NCBI GenBank assembly: GCA_017623215.1
Contig: JAGAPO010000022.1
Coordinates: forward strand, 1 to 64,000
Origin: Lachnospiraceae bacterium
GTDB lineage: Bacteria; Bacillota; Clostridia; Lachnospirales; Lachnospiraceae
DNA length: 64,000 nt
Reading direction: 5' to 3'
Under the pieces are notes generated by a model, which was not told where the DNA came from, searched no databases, and worked only from the letters and a program-made list of their open reading frames with translations. Made by a program: the position numbers and the translations under genes. Positions 1 to 6,425 of this stretch are shown piece by piece. Each line of letters starts with the position of its first letter. The stretch's first letter is position 1.

Positions 1-119
1 ACCTTTCGTATTTTGTTGAGTTTGGTCGCTTACATTATACACAAAAAAGGGGGTCATTGCTTTTTTATTTGTAAAAGTGGTGAAATACTTGAAAATATAA
101 GGTTTTAAAGAAAAATAGG

Positions 120-137
120 ACTGTAAAACTTTACAGT
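120..137. promoter_or_regulatory. Perfect 18-bp palindrome upstream of the first small gene (candidate operator)
   Basis: ACTGTAAA at 120-127 and TTTACAGT at 130-137 form a perfect inverted repeat around a 2-base centre, 26 bases before the ATG at 164. Dyads of this size next to a start codon in mobile elements are often repressor sites. No run of T follows, so it is not a terminator. The binding protein is unknown. Confidence 0.4.
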
Positions 138-163
138 ACCGGGATTTGTCAGGGGGTGACGGC

Positions 164-496
164 ATGAATATGATTGAGCATGCGAAGAATGCAGGGTTGA
201 CAGAAAATGAGTGTTTCATGAAGCTGTCTGATATGGTGTCCGAGCTACTGATCCGGCAAGAGCGGGCGCAGGCGATGAGTGACGAATTGGCGCAAGATTA
301 CTTCTCGACGAGAGAAGATGTTTTTAAGATTTGTTACCACGACCGCGCACGAATCCAGAACGAAATTGCGCTCGATTATCTGAATCAAATGGGAGATATT
401 TTGAATGAGGTGGAGGAGCTTATGCGCGAGTATGAACATAAACAGGTATTGCCCTGTGAAATCAGAAGTGCAGCCAAGGAAAGGGAGGGCGGTTGA
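164..496 (+). CDS. Small helical protein of a mobile element, function unknown
   Basis: This predicted 110-residue soluble protein is highly charged and looks mostly alpha-helical, with no signal peptide or membrane segment. I recognise no family. An in-frame TTG exists at 146, but ATG 164 is preceded at good distance by an AGGGGGTG ribosome binding site, so I start there. It is followed within 3 bases by another small gene (499), and the run of tiny same-strand genes leading to a sigma-like factor is typical of the accessory end of an integrative element. A palindrome at 120-137 may regulate it. Confidence 0.6.
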   Translation: MNMIEHAKNAGLTENECFMKLSDMVSELLIRQERAQAMSDELAQDYFSTREDVFKICYHDRARIQNEIALDYLNQMGDILNEVEELMREYEHKQVLPCEIRSAAKEREGG

Positions 497-498
497 AG

Positions 499-663
499 AT
501 GAGTGAGTTGGTTGAATTGATGGAGCCATTAGATACACCGCTTTTAAAAGCACTCCGGCGGCACTGGGAGAAAACGTCCAGGCCAAGTGACGCGACAAAG
601 AGAATAGTTCGGCAGGCGAATGCGCTGGTAATTGCAAAGCGCCAGAGGGCCGTGCAGCAGTAA
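499..663 (+). CDS. 54-residue basic protein, function unknown
   Basis: The ATG at 499 follows the previous stop by two bases and the stop is TAA at 661-663. The product is 54 residues, starts MSELVELMEPLD, and turns strongly Arg/Lys/Ala-rich in its second half (KRIVRQANALVIAKRQRAV), consistent with an amphipathic basic helix that could bind nucleic acid. Translation is probably coupled to the upstream gene, since GGGAGGGCGG ends the previous reading frame. No family is recognised. It is too short for most gene finders. Confidence 0.55.
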   Translation: MSELVELMEPLDTPLLKALRRHWEKTSRPSDATKRIVRQANALVIAKRQRAVQQ

Positions 664-735
664 CACGTACCGATGAGCCGGGGAAGGTTGCGGCAACAGC
701 CGAACCCGGCGGCATCCGGAAAGGAGAAAAAAACG

Positions 736-1047
736 ATGGACAGTATGAATGAAAACTGCATTGAATTCCTACGGGGGCAGGAGACTGCGACCGTCACTTT
801 CTCGCAGGGACGGTATCTTGCAAGAATCCGCAAACTTGCGGTGGAGCGCCCGGAGGAATGCCAGATCACTGCAGAGAATCCGGACGGTTCGATTGTGGCG
901 CATATTCCTACGAAGTGGATTAAAATATCCCCGCCGAGGAAAGTTTCAGAGGAACAGCGCACAGCCTTTGCGGAAAGGGTGAAAAATGCTTATACAGTAA
1001 GCGAAAAATCGTCAGATCCGGGCGAAATCATCGAAGAGGATAAATAA
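736..1047 (+). CDS. 103-residue mobile-element protein, function unknown
   Basis: The reading frame is open from 673, but AAGGAG at 721-726 lies just before ATG 736 (MDSMNENCIEFLRG), so that start is preferred. The N-terminal half looks like a small beta-rich fold (ATVTFSQGRYLARIRKLA) and the tail is charged. I recognise no family. The sequence suggests a small cytoplasmic domain of the kind found in clostridial integrative elements. It sits between two tiny genes and the sigma-like gene at 1246. Confidence 0.5.
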   Translation: MDSMNENCIEFLRGQETATVTFSQGRYLARIRKLAVERPEECQITAENPDGSIVAHIPTKWIKISPPRKVSEEQRTAFAERVKNAYTVSEKSSDPGEIIEEDK

Positions 1048-1245
1048 CCTGCCTAAGGATAAATAACGGCAAAATGAGCGGAAAAATCAATCGTAATCAA
1101 GGAGTGTTGAATGAGTGTGCGCCGGTTCGTCCTGCTGCCAAGGCGGAGCCAGTGAGAACGAAGGAGGACGCGCCGCATCGGATAGCCCGTATACTGCCCG
1201 CCCTCTGGAGTCTGTCAAGCTTATTATACCGGAGGAGGGAGCTGT

Positions 1246-2142
1246 ATGTCAAATGAAGAACTGGTTGCCCGGATAAAAGTCGGGATAGATGTGCCTGAGA
1301 ATATGAATCAGCTATATCTGCAAATGAAAGGTCTGATACATATTTTTGCGGAAAAGTATCGGGACAGCGGTCTGGCGGAGGATTTGGAGCAGGAGGGCTA
1401 TTTAGCCCTATATCCCGCGGTAGATGGATATGACCCGGAAGCAGGCTGCAAATTCTCTACCTATGCGGGTTTTTATATCCGGCAGGGGATGCAGCGATAC
1501 CTTGAAAATAACGGTTGTACAATTCGGCGTTCTGCGCATCTACAGCAGAGAGTCCAGCAATATCGCTGCATCCAGAACGAAGCCCTGACAAGCCGAGGCC
1601 GGGAACTGACCGACCGAGAAGCTGCACGCAAGATGAATCTATCTATTGAGCAGATTGTCCGGGTTCGGGAGAGCGCAGAGCATTTCCGGATGGTGAGTAT
1701 GGATAGTCCTATAATAGGGAGAGACGGTGAAGAGGATGCGACACTCGGCGAGCTGCTGCCAACCAGCGAGGATATCGAGGATACGGTTTTAGAGCGGATT
1801 CAACAGGAGCAATTGAAAGAAACGTTATGGAGCTGTGTAGATGAGCTACCAAAGCGGTATTCAGAGGTCCTGCATCAGCGTTACCAGGAACGGAAGCCGT
1901 ACCGGGAAATTGGAGAGCTACAGGGAGTCTCAACGGCCAGGATTGAGCATATCCACATGGATGCCCTGCGGGAGCTTCGAAAGAGCCGACACAAAAACCG
2001 GCTTCGGCCTTATCTGGAAGAAAGCCGGATCTACAGTGCCGCCCTTGTGGGAAATGGGGCAAAGCGATTCTCTGAGACCTGGACGAGCAGTACGGAGCGT
2101 GTGGCGCTTCGGCGATTGGAAGGACAGGGAGATAGAACATAA
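1246..2142 (+). CDS. Sigma-70 family RNA polymerase sigma factor of a mobile element
   Basis: A 298-residue protein resembling group 3/4 sigma-70 factors. Region 2 spans about residues 20-90 and includes DLEQEGYLALYPAVDGYDP and the core-binding/-10 recognition segment KFSTYAGFYIRQGMQRYL. A region 3-like stretch follows (GRELTDREAARKMNLSIEQI), and a region 4 helix-turn-helix covers about 205-255 (LPKRYSEVLHQRYQ, YREIGELQGVS). A C-terminal tail of about 40 residues has no recognised domain. GGAGGAGGG at 1231-1239 fixes the ATG. Such sigma-like proteins are common on Firmicutes conjugative elements, where they probably drive element genes. The target promoters are not identifiable here. Confidence 0.85.
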   Translation: MSNEELVARIKVGIDVPENMNQLYLQMKGLIHIFAEKYRDSGLAEDLEQEGYLALYPAVDGYDPEAGCKFSTYAGFYIRQGMQRYLENNGCTIRRSAHLQQRVQQYRCIQNEALTSRGRELTDREAARKMNLSIEQIVRVRESAEHFRMVSMDSPIIGRDGEEDATLGELLPTSEDIEDTVLERIQQEQLKETLWSCVDELPKRYSEVLHQRYQERKPYREIGELQGVSTARIEHIHMDALRELRKSRHKNRLRPYLEESRIYSAALVGNGAKRFSETWTSSTERVALRRLEGQGDRT

Positions 2143-2550
2143 ATCGAGAGAGTTTTATGACGCGATAACGCGCGTGAGGATTGGAACGCAATCGTTGTAC
2201 TCTGAACGATTTCCAAATCAAACGAATGTTGTACAACATTCCAAAAGGCGGTGAAAATGTCTTAATGAATCACACGATTCAAAGTCTGCTGGGCAACGAA
2301 CAGTGAGAAGCCGTGGGAAAAAATTGGATTGGAGTACGAGCGAATCACAAGAAATGATTCCTGCTGCCGCTCAGAGTTCCTTGGCATCCGCACGGGAATG
2401 GCTTGAAAATGCTTATATTCAGGGCGTGAAACGGTCAAATTTGCCCGAAACCGGCGTAAGGGTATATTTCCTTGTCTGAATGGATTTTGACCCGAATTTC
2501 ATAGAAAAAATGAACGTAGCTAAGGAAAACAGCACCTTGAGAAAAAGAGA
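2143..2550. other. Gene-poor stretch with a 16-bp palindrome and one doubtful 58-codon frame
   Basis: There is no convincing gene between the sigma-like gene and the toxin promoter. AATGTTGTACAACATT at 2225-2240 is a perfect 16-bp palindrome and could be an operator. A GTG-started frame at 2303-2479 (58 residues) contains a plausible protein-like segment (PAAAQSSLASAREWLENAY) but lacks a ribosome binding site, so it may be a gene remnant. Confidence 0.4.
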
Positions 2551-2579
2551 TTGCATCCCGTGGGAGATACTGCTATAAT
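2551..2579 (+). promoter_or_regulatory. Promoter of the holin-like toxin gene
   Basis: TTGCAT at 2551-2556 and TATAAT at 2574-2579 are separated by 17 bases, a near-consensus vegetative promoter. Transcription would begin about 2586, leaving an 80-base leader before the toxin start at 2669, as is usual for type I toxins. Confidence 0.8.
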
Positions 2580-2668
2580 ATCAACATGGGAAATCCAGAG
2601 AGCCGGGCGGCTTACCCTCTACATCGGAGGGGCAAACCCTCCAGACGAAAGAAAGGGGGGCGAGCAAA

Positions 2669-2761
2669 ATGGTTACATATGCGGACTTGATCCAATTCTG
2701 TATACTGCTGATTGCCCTTGTCAGTCTTTGTTATAAGATTTTCAAGGATAATAAAAAATAG
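2669..2761 (+). CDS. Small holin-like type I toxin (30 residues)
   Basis: The ATG at 2669 follows AAAGGGGGGCG and opens a 30-residue protein beginning MVTYADLIQFC, a single hydrophobic helix (ILLIALVSLCYKIF) and a basic tail KDNKK. This is the pattern of the 'putative holin-like toxin' family (Hol_Tox, relatives of TxpA/BsrG toxins), which depolarise the membrane when over-produced. It is expressed from its own promoter at 2551-2579. A convergent antisense RNA overlaps its 3' end. It is shorter than normal ORF cut-offs. The family call rests on the MVTYADLIQF motif and the locus architecture; toxicity is inferred. Confidence 0.8.
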   Translation: MVTYADLIQFCILLIALVSLCYKIFKDNKK

Positions 2762-2856
2762 CCGCCACTACCGCAAATAGTGACGGCTGCCCGTTAGGGG
2801 AGTAACACTTGCTATTGAGGGTAGGCCGCATCTCTGGGTTTCCCTTCTCTATACTC
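2745..2856 (-). ncRNA. Convergent antisense RNA antitoxin (RatA-like position)
   Basis: A minus-strand promoter at 2857-2885 would start an RNA near 2850 that runs toward the toxin. It ends at a hairpin made by GCCGTCACTA and TAGTGGCGGC (plus-strand 2762-2788), followed on the minus strand by a T-rich stretch (TATTTTTTATT) that lies over the last toxin codons. The RNA would therefore pair with the 3' end of the toxin mRNA, the arrangement known for txpA/RatA. The boundaries are estimates from the promoter and terminator. Confidence 0.7.
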
Positions 2857-2885
2857 AATATAGCACATCTTACAGCGAGGCGCAA
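2857..2885 (-). promoter_or_regulatory. Promoter of the antisense RNA
   Basis: Read on the minus strand: TTGCGC (2880-2885), a 17-base spacer, then TATATT (2857-2862). It faces the toxin gene and has no protein-coding frame downstream before the toxin, so it best explains an antisense RNA. Confidence 0.7.
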
Positions 2886-2926
2886 GAGTTTTCTTGACTT
2901 TCTGAGTTCGTGGGGAGGGATCCGGA

Positions 2927-3109
2927 TTATTTGCCGGATGCAAGCCGATCGTCAATCGCCTTTTTGATGTAGCCGTTTACAGACTCATTGCTTGCTGCCG
3001 CCGCTGCAATCTCCTCATATTTTTCTTTTTGAACGTCCAGAGGAATGCGCTTTAAGTTCTTCCTTGCATATTCCATATCGTATTTTGCTTTATTTTCTTT
3101 TGATGGCAT
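2927..3109 (-). CDS. Ribbon-helix-helix (Arc-like) protein, 60 residues
   Basis: A short basic protein whose layout fits an Arc/MetJ-type ribbon-helix-helix dimer: a basic start (MPSKENKAKYDMEYARKNLK), a short beta strand (RIPLDVQ), then two helices (KYEEIAAAAASNESVNGYI, KKAIDDRLASG). RHH proteins of this size are DNA-binding repressors in plasmids and integrative elements. AAAGGA lies upstream of the ATG. It follows a second RHH gene (3167-3400) on the same strand, so the two probably form an operon transcribed from about 3450, where three direct repeats lie. Confidence 0.75.
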   Translation of the reverse strand: MPSKENKAKYDMEYARKNLKRIPLDVQKEKYEEIAAAAASNESVNGYIKKAIDDRLASGK

Positions 3110-3166
3110 ATTGTATCGTCCTTTCTTGTGGTATAGGCAGTAGAAAATACCCGGGATGAGCGAAGG

Positions 3167-3400
3167 TTATTCGCTGGTTTTCTGTTTGGCATTGTTGTCA
3201 CGTTTAATGGTTTCGTCAATCGCGCGGTTTATAAAGGCGGTGGTACTTTCGTGCATCTGGGCAGCATGTTCCTGAACCAGTGTGCGTTTGTCGGCAGTCA
3301 TGCGAACCTTTATTTCTACGAAGTCTTTCATATAACGTTTGTGTGCTTCGGCTTGCGCGGGCGTGAATCCTCTGTATTTGCTTTTCTTATCGTCTGACAT
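3167..3400 (-). CDS. Ribbon-helix-helix (Arc-like) protein, 77 residues
   Basis: After a charged N-terminus (KYRGFTPAQAEAHKRYMKD), the strand FVEIKVRMTADKRTLVQEHA and the helix STTAFINRAIDETIKRD give the beta-alpha-alpha pattern of the ribbon-helix-helix fold. AGGTG precedes the start. It probably acts with the 60-residue RHH protein downstream and may repress their common promoter. Read on the minus strand, the upstream region has TATAAT near 3475 and three copies of GTATATRGTCGTATCT. Similar RHH proteins regulate copy number, excision or toxin genes; which applies here is unknown. Confidence 0.75.
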   Translation of the reverse strand: MSDDKKSKYRGFTPAQAEAHKRYMKDFVEIKVRMTADKRTLVQEHAAQMHESTTAFINRAIDETIKRDNNAKQKTSE

Positions 3401-3488
3401 GGTACACCTGCTTTCTAAATGAGATAGACTGGGCGTGTGTTAATGATTGCACATCTTCCAGCATACCAGTATTATACCACAAGGCGAA

Positions 3489-3568
3489 AGATACGACCAT
3501 ATACAATATGAACAAAGATACGACTATATATTTGGCGATTTTGCCAATGGACAGATACGACCATATAC
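3489..3568. repeat. Three direct repeats, candidate RHH operators
   Basis: AGATACGACCATATAC occurs at 3489-3504 and 3553-3568, with a close variant AGATACGACTATATAT at 3516-3531. The repeats lie at and upstream of the minus-strand TATAAT box (near 3475) that should drive the two RHH genes. The 27- and 37-base offsets are compatible with several dimers bound along the DNA. No coding frame accounts for the conservation. Confidence 0.6.
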
Positions 3569-3631
3569 TATATAATAGAATCATAAGATAAAGCAAAACA
3601 ACAGCCGCCGGGACCGCCGATTCACCGTAGC

Positions 3632-3665
3632 ATAAGAAAAGGCCCTTGCAAGAGCGGCAACTCCG
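3632..3665 (+). other. GC-rich hairpin in the integrase-side leader
   Basis: GCCCTTGC at about 3642 pairs with GCAAGGGC near 3665, followed by a second GC-rich stretch and CCCTTCCCC before the small CxxC gene. It has no T run, so it may be a structured leader or attenuator rather than a terminator. The rest of 3570-3759 holds no recognisable gene. Confidence 0.3.
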
Positions 3666-3759
3666 GCAAGGGCAACCAGTCCCATTCTGGGGAGAAGGGA
3701 ACCAACCAAGGACAGTATAACACCCTTCCCCCTGGAATGCAAGAACAGGAGGAAATTTC

Positions 3760-3972
3760 ATGAATAGAACAGCATATATTTACCCGCTCCGGAAGCAGTG
3801 TGGATTGTGCGGCCGGGAATATCCGTGGGATGCGAAGCAGGCTTACTGCGAGTGCGAAGCGCGCGGATTCCTGTATTCCATAGTCGGAATGAATGAGCAG
3901 CAGGGAACGAGAAGGACCGGCGAACAGAGACAGATCCGGAAGAGTTCGAACTGGCAGCAGGGAAGAAGGTGA
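3760..3972 (+). CDS. Small cysteine-rich protein upstream of the integrase
   Basis: A 70-residue protein with CGLCGREYPWDAK followed by CEC, four cysteines that could form a zinc knuckle in residues 14-32. The second half is polar and Arg/Gln-rich. AGGAGGAAATTTC gives a strong ribosome binding site. It ends 4 bases before the integrase start, so the two are almost certainly co-transcribed and translationally coupled. Its position just before a tyrosine recombinase is typical of an excisionase or accessory factor, but nothing in the sequence proves that role. Confidence 0.6.
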   Translation: MNRTAYIYPLRKQCGLCGREYPWDAKQAYCECEARGFLYSIVGMNEQQGTRRTGEQRQIRKSSNWQQGRR

Positions 3973-3976
3973 GCGG

Positions 3977-5128
3977 ATGGCGATAGACAAGAACGGGAAA
4001 CCATTGCCGAAGGGAATTACCTTGCGTCCCGATGGTCGTTATCAGGGGAGGTTTACTTACGGAGGAGAACGGTATACTCTTTATGGGTTCAACCTGAAGG
4101 AGCTTCAGAAGCAGATGCAGGATATGCAATACGAGTTAGAGCATGGCATTTATGCGAAGAAGGAGAAAATCTCGGTGAATGCCTGGTTCGAGACCTGGAT
4201 AGAGGAATACAAGGCGAATAGCGTGAAGTTTGGAACACTGAAAAGCTATCAGGAATGTTTCCGGAATTATATAGCACCGGCACTCGGAAAGAGACAGCTT
4301 TCGGATATGCGCCCAGAACACATCCAAAAACTGTTCAATGATATGATACGAAAAGGGTACTCGCGTTCAACGATTGGATTGACCAGTGTCGTATTGAAAG
4401 GGATGTTTAATCAGGCTGTAAAGAATAAAATCATTCGGGAGAATCCGGCTGCATTAACTACCTTGCCACGAGAACGCCAGAAGGAAGAACCGCGGGTAAT
4501 GTCGCGGGAAGAGCAGACGCTTTTTCTACAGTACGCGGAGACGAGCCGGTACTATGACCTTTATAAGCTGGCTCTGTTTACCGGAATGCGTGCGGGAGAG
4601 CTTCGGGCGCTTCAATGGTCCGATGTTGATTTCAAGAAGAGCGTCATTCATGTGAACGGCACGCTGAAATACGAGAAGGGAAACGGCTATTTTCGGGATT
4701 CGCCCAAAACAGCAACCAGCCAGAGGGATATTCCAATGTTGGAGGGCGTCTCCTCTTTATTGAAGAACCGGCGGAAATGTCAATTAGAGCAACGGCTCCT
4801 ATTGGGGGAAAGGTGGGAGGAAGCAGAAGGATTGGAGGGACTGGTGTTCGCAAATGAGTTCGGACAGCCGGTATCGCACGATTCTCTGAATGTTGATATT
4901 CGAAAGATAGTAAAGCGAATCAAGGAAGAGAAAAGCGATTTCAAACACTTGACCCCGCATTCTCTCCGGCATACCTTTGCGACACGCTGCATCGAGAGCG
5001 GTATGGAGCCGAACGTGCTGCAGAAGATTCTGGGTCATAGCAGCTTAGCTATGACGATGGATTTATACGCACATGTTCTGCCAGACACCAAAGCGGATCA
5101 ACTCGAAAAAATTGCAAATTTGTTTTGA
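3977..5128 (+). CDS. int: Tyrosine recombinase/integrase of the mobile element
   Basis: A 383-residue phage-type integrase. The N-terminal arm-binding domain covers about 1-55 (RPDGRYQGRFTYGGERYTLY), the core-binding SAM-like domain about 65-150 (VNAWFETWIEEYKAN), and the catalytic domain 170-383. Visible catalytic residues are Arg in TGMRAGELRALQW, His/Arg in HSLRHTFATRC, His in LGHSS and the nucleophile Tyr in DLYAHV. ATG 3977 (MAIDKNGKPLP) is preferred over upstream in-frame codons because it follows the previous stop by 4 bases and starts the conserved domain. It marks one end of the element, which continues leftward beyond the window. Confidence 0.95.
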   Translation: MAIDKNGKPLPKGITLRPDGRYQGRFTYGGERYTLYGFNLKELQKQMQDMQYELEHGIYAKKEKISVNAWFETWIEEYKANSVKFGTLKSYQECFRNYIAPALGKRQLSDMRPEHIQKLFNDMIRKGYSRSTIGLTSVVLKGMFNQAVKNKIIRENPAALTTLPRERQKEEPRVMSREEQTLFLQYAETSRYYDLYKLALFTGMRAGELRALQWSDVDFKKSVIHVNGTLKYEKGNGYFRDSPKTATSQRDIPMLEGVSSLLKNRRKCQLEQRLLLGERWEEAEGLEGLVFANEFGQPVSHDSLNVDIRKIVKRIKEEKSDFKHLTPHSLRHTFATRCIESGMEPNVLQKILGHSSLAMTMDLYAHVLPDTKADQLEKIANLF

Positions 5129-5133
5129 AAACG

Positions 5134-5157
5134 GCCGTCCGGATGGGCGGCTTTTTT
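5134..5157 (+). terminator. Integrase terminator
   Basis: GCCGTCC (5134-5140) pairs with GGGCGGC (5145-5151) around a GGAT loop and is followed by six T. Confidence 0.85.
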
Positions 5158-5545
5158 CGAGTTAAGAAAAAATGGTGTAAAAATGGTGTAAACTGAAAAC
5201 TGTAACAGGAGAAGTGAGCTGGAAACCGCAGGAGCAACCCTTCGCAAACCCGCGAAACATAAGTGAAACAGCGTCCGGGGGAGCCAGACGCTGTTTCGAT
5301 GAGGGGAGTATAAATAATTAATAAGGGGTTATATAGTGTAGTAATTGCTATGCTACAATCACTAACACGTTATTATAATAATACATATCACAGGAAAATG
5401 CAAGCATTTTTTGAAAAAAATAAATCTGCCGCTTACGCAAAGCAGGGACTTGCATAAAAAATTTGTATAGGATGAATATTTTCGGGAGAGGTGCAGATAA
5501 TAGTGCTGTAGTAATCATTCATTAATTATTAGGAGGTCTTTTATC
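5158..5545. other. Element boundary region: tandem 11-bp repeats and a strong hairpin, no gene
   Basis: AAATGGTGTAA is repeated in tandem at 5170-5180 and 5181-5191, directly after the integrase terminator, where arm-type or attachment sites are expected. A hairpin with an 11-bp perfect stem (GAAACAGCGTC at 5265-5275 and GACGCTGTTTC at 5287-5297) follows, without a T run. From 5300 to 5535 the DNA is AT-rich and non-coding and should contain the chromosomal junction and the promoter of the next gene. The exact att core cannot be fixed without the other end. Confidence 0.45.
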
Positions 5546-5767
5546 ATGGCAAACAACAATTCTTCTCAGAACACTACCAATACTTCCAACGCTCAGAACT
5601 GCCGCACTATGAATGCATCGAAGAACAATGCATCTCAGAATGCGTCTCAGAACACAACCCAGAATGCATCAAAGGGCAGTACAACCCAGAATGCATCGAA
5701 GAACACCGCATCCAGAAATTCTGCAGGCCAGAGCAGCTACCGGAATTCTTTTGAGGATGCAGAGTAA
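5546..5767 (+). CDS. Asn/Ser/Thr/Gln-rich small protein, possible spore-associated protein
   Basis: A 73-residue protein made almost entirely of Asn, Ser, Thr, Gln, Ala and Lys, with repeated NASQN/NASKN units and no hydrophobic core. AGGAGGTC precedes the ATG and a strong terminator follows, so it is a monocistronic gene and not noise. The composition recalls gamma-type small acid-soluble spore proteins, but no GPR cleavage motif is seen and one Cys and one Met occur, so that is only a suggestion. The coding DNA consists of repeats around CAGAATGCATC. Confidence 0.65.
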   Translation: MANNNSSQNTTNTSNAQNCRTMNASKNNASQNASQNTTQNASKGSTTQNASKNTASRNSAGQSSYRNSFEDAE

Positions 5768-5797
5768 CGCTCGATTGATAATCGAGTAGTGCAGCAG

Positions 5798-5826
5798 GGC
5801 CTCCGCAGGTAAGCGGAGGCCTTTTT
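5798..5826 (+). terminator. Terminator of the Asn-rich protein gene
   Basis: GGCCTCCGC (5798-5806) pairs with GCGGAGGCC (5813-5821), followed by TTTTT. Confidence 0.9.
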
Positions 5827-5991
5827 GGATCAATTGGATCAAAAAGAAAATGTTCGGAAGGAAAAGAACAACGCACAGCTCTGTAAGGGTACGGTCAGAC
5901 AGGCACCGGACAAAACGGGGATGAATATTGTATACAATGGGGGAAATAAGGGGAAAAAGGAGGGAAGCCCGGGCAGAATCCGGGCGGCAGT

Positions 5992-6294
5992 ATGGCATTT
6001 GAAACAATCCGCTCGTGCGACGCGGCCCGTTATGCGGGAAAAGAAGGCTGCATGCTCATTGATCTGCGTTCCGAAGAGGAATACCGTGCAGGCCATATTC
6101 CCGGGGCTGTTAATATACCGTACGAAGAACTTGCCGAGCAAAAAGAACACATCCGAAAATATCTTCTGTTCTTATATTGTGATCGCGGCAATACCAGTCT
6201 GCTTGCGGCAAGAGATTTGGATCAGGAGGGCTTTCGGGTGGTGAATATAGGAGGAGGAATCCTTCGATACCGCGGAAGAATCGAGCATTCCTGA
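5992..6294 (+). CDS. Rhodanese-like sulfurtransferase domain protein
   Basis: A 100-residue single-domain rhodanese. It has the CH2A-like strand MLIDLRSEEEYRAGHIPGA, the active-site loop with catalytic Cys in YCDRGNTS, and the C-terminal VVNIGGGILRY. These proteins carry persulfide sulfur on the cysteine; the physiological acceptor is unknown. An AAGGAGGG motif lies 29 bases before the ATG but is separated from it by a GCCCGG/CCGGGC hairpin, which may bring it closer. A nearer GGGCGG may serve instead. The gene is alone between two terminated or promoted units. Confidence 0.85.
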   Translation: MAFETIRSCDAARYAGKEGCMLIDLRSEEEYRAGHIPGAVNIPYEELAEQKEHIRKYLLFLYCDRGNTSLLAARDLDQEGFRVVNIGGGILRYRGRIEHS

Positions 6295-6367
6295 GGAAAG
6301 CACGGAGTATTTGGAGAAATTCGTGCAGAGAACTGGGCAGAAGGGAAATAAAAATTTCCCGAATTTC

Positions 6368-6396
6368 TTGACGGAATCGGCAAAGGGCTTTACAAT
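6368..6396 (+). promoter_or_regulatory. Promoter of the THUMP methyltransferase gene
   Basis: TTGACG (6368-6373), 17-base spacer, TACAAT (6391-6396). Start of transcription is expected near 6403, giving a leader of only about 23 bases. Confidence 0.8.
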
Positions 6397-6425
6397 AGAG
6401 TCATACTATGCATTTGGAGGAATCA

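Noticed and set aside
1074-1256. A 60-residue frame before the sigma-like gene
   Set aside because: It has no ribosome binding site, unlike the sigma start that overlaps it, and its composition (Arg/Ala/Pro mixed) does not look like a protein.
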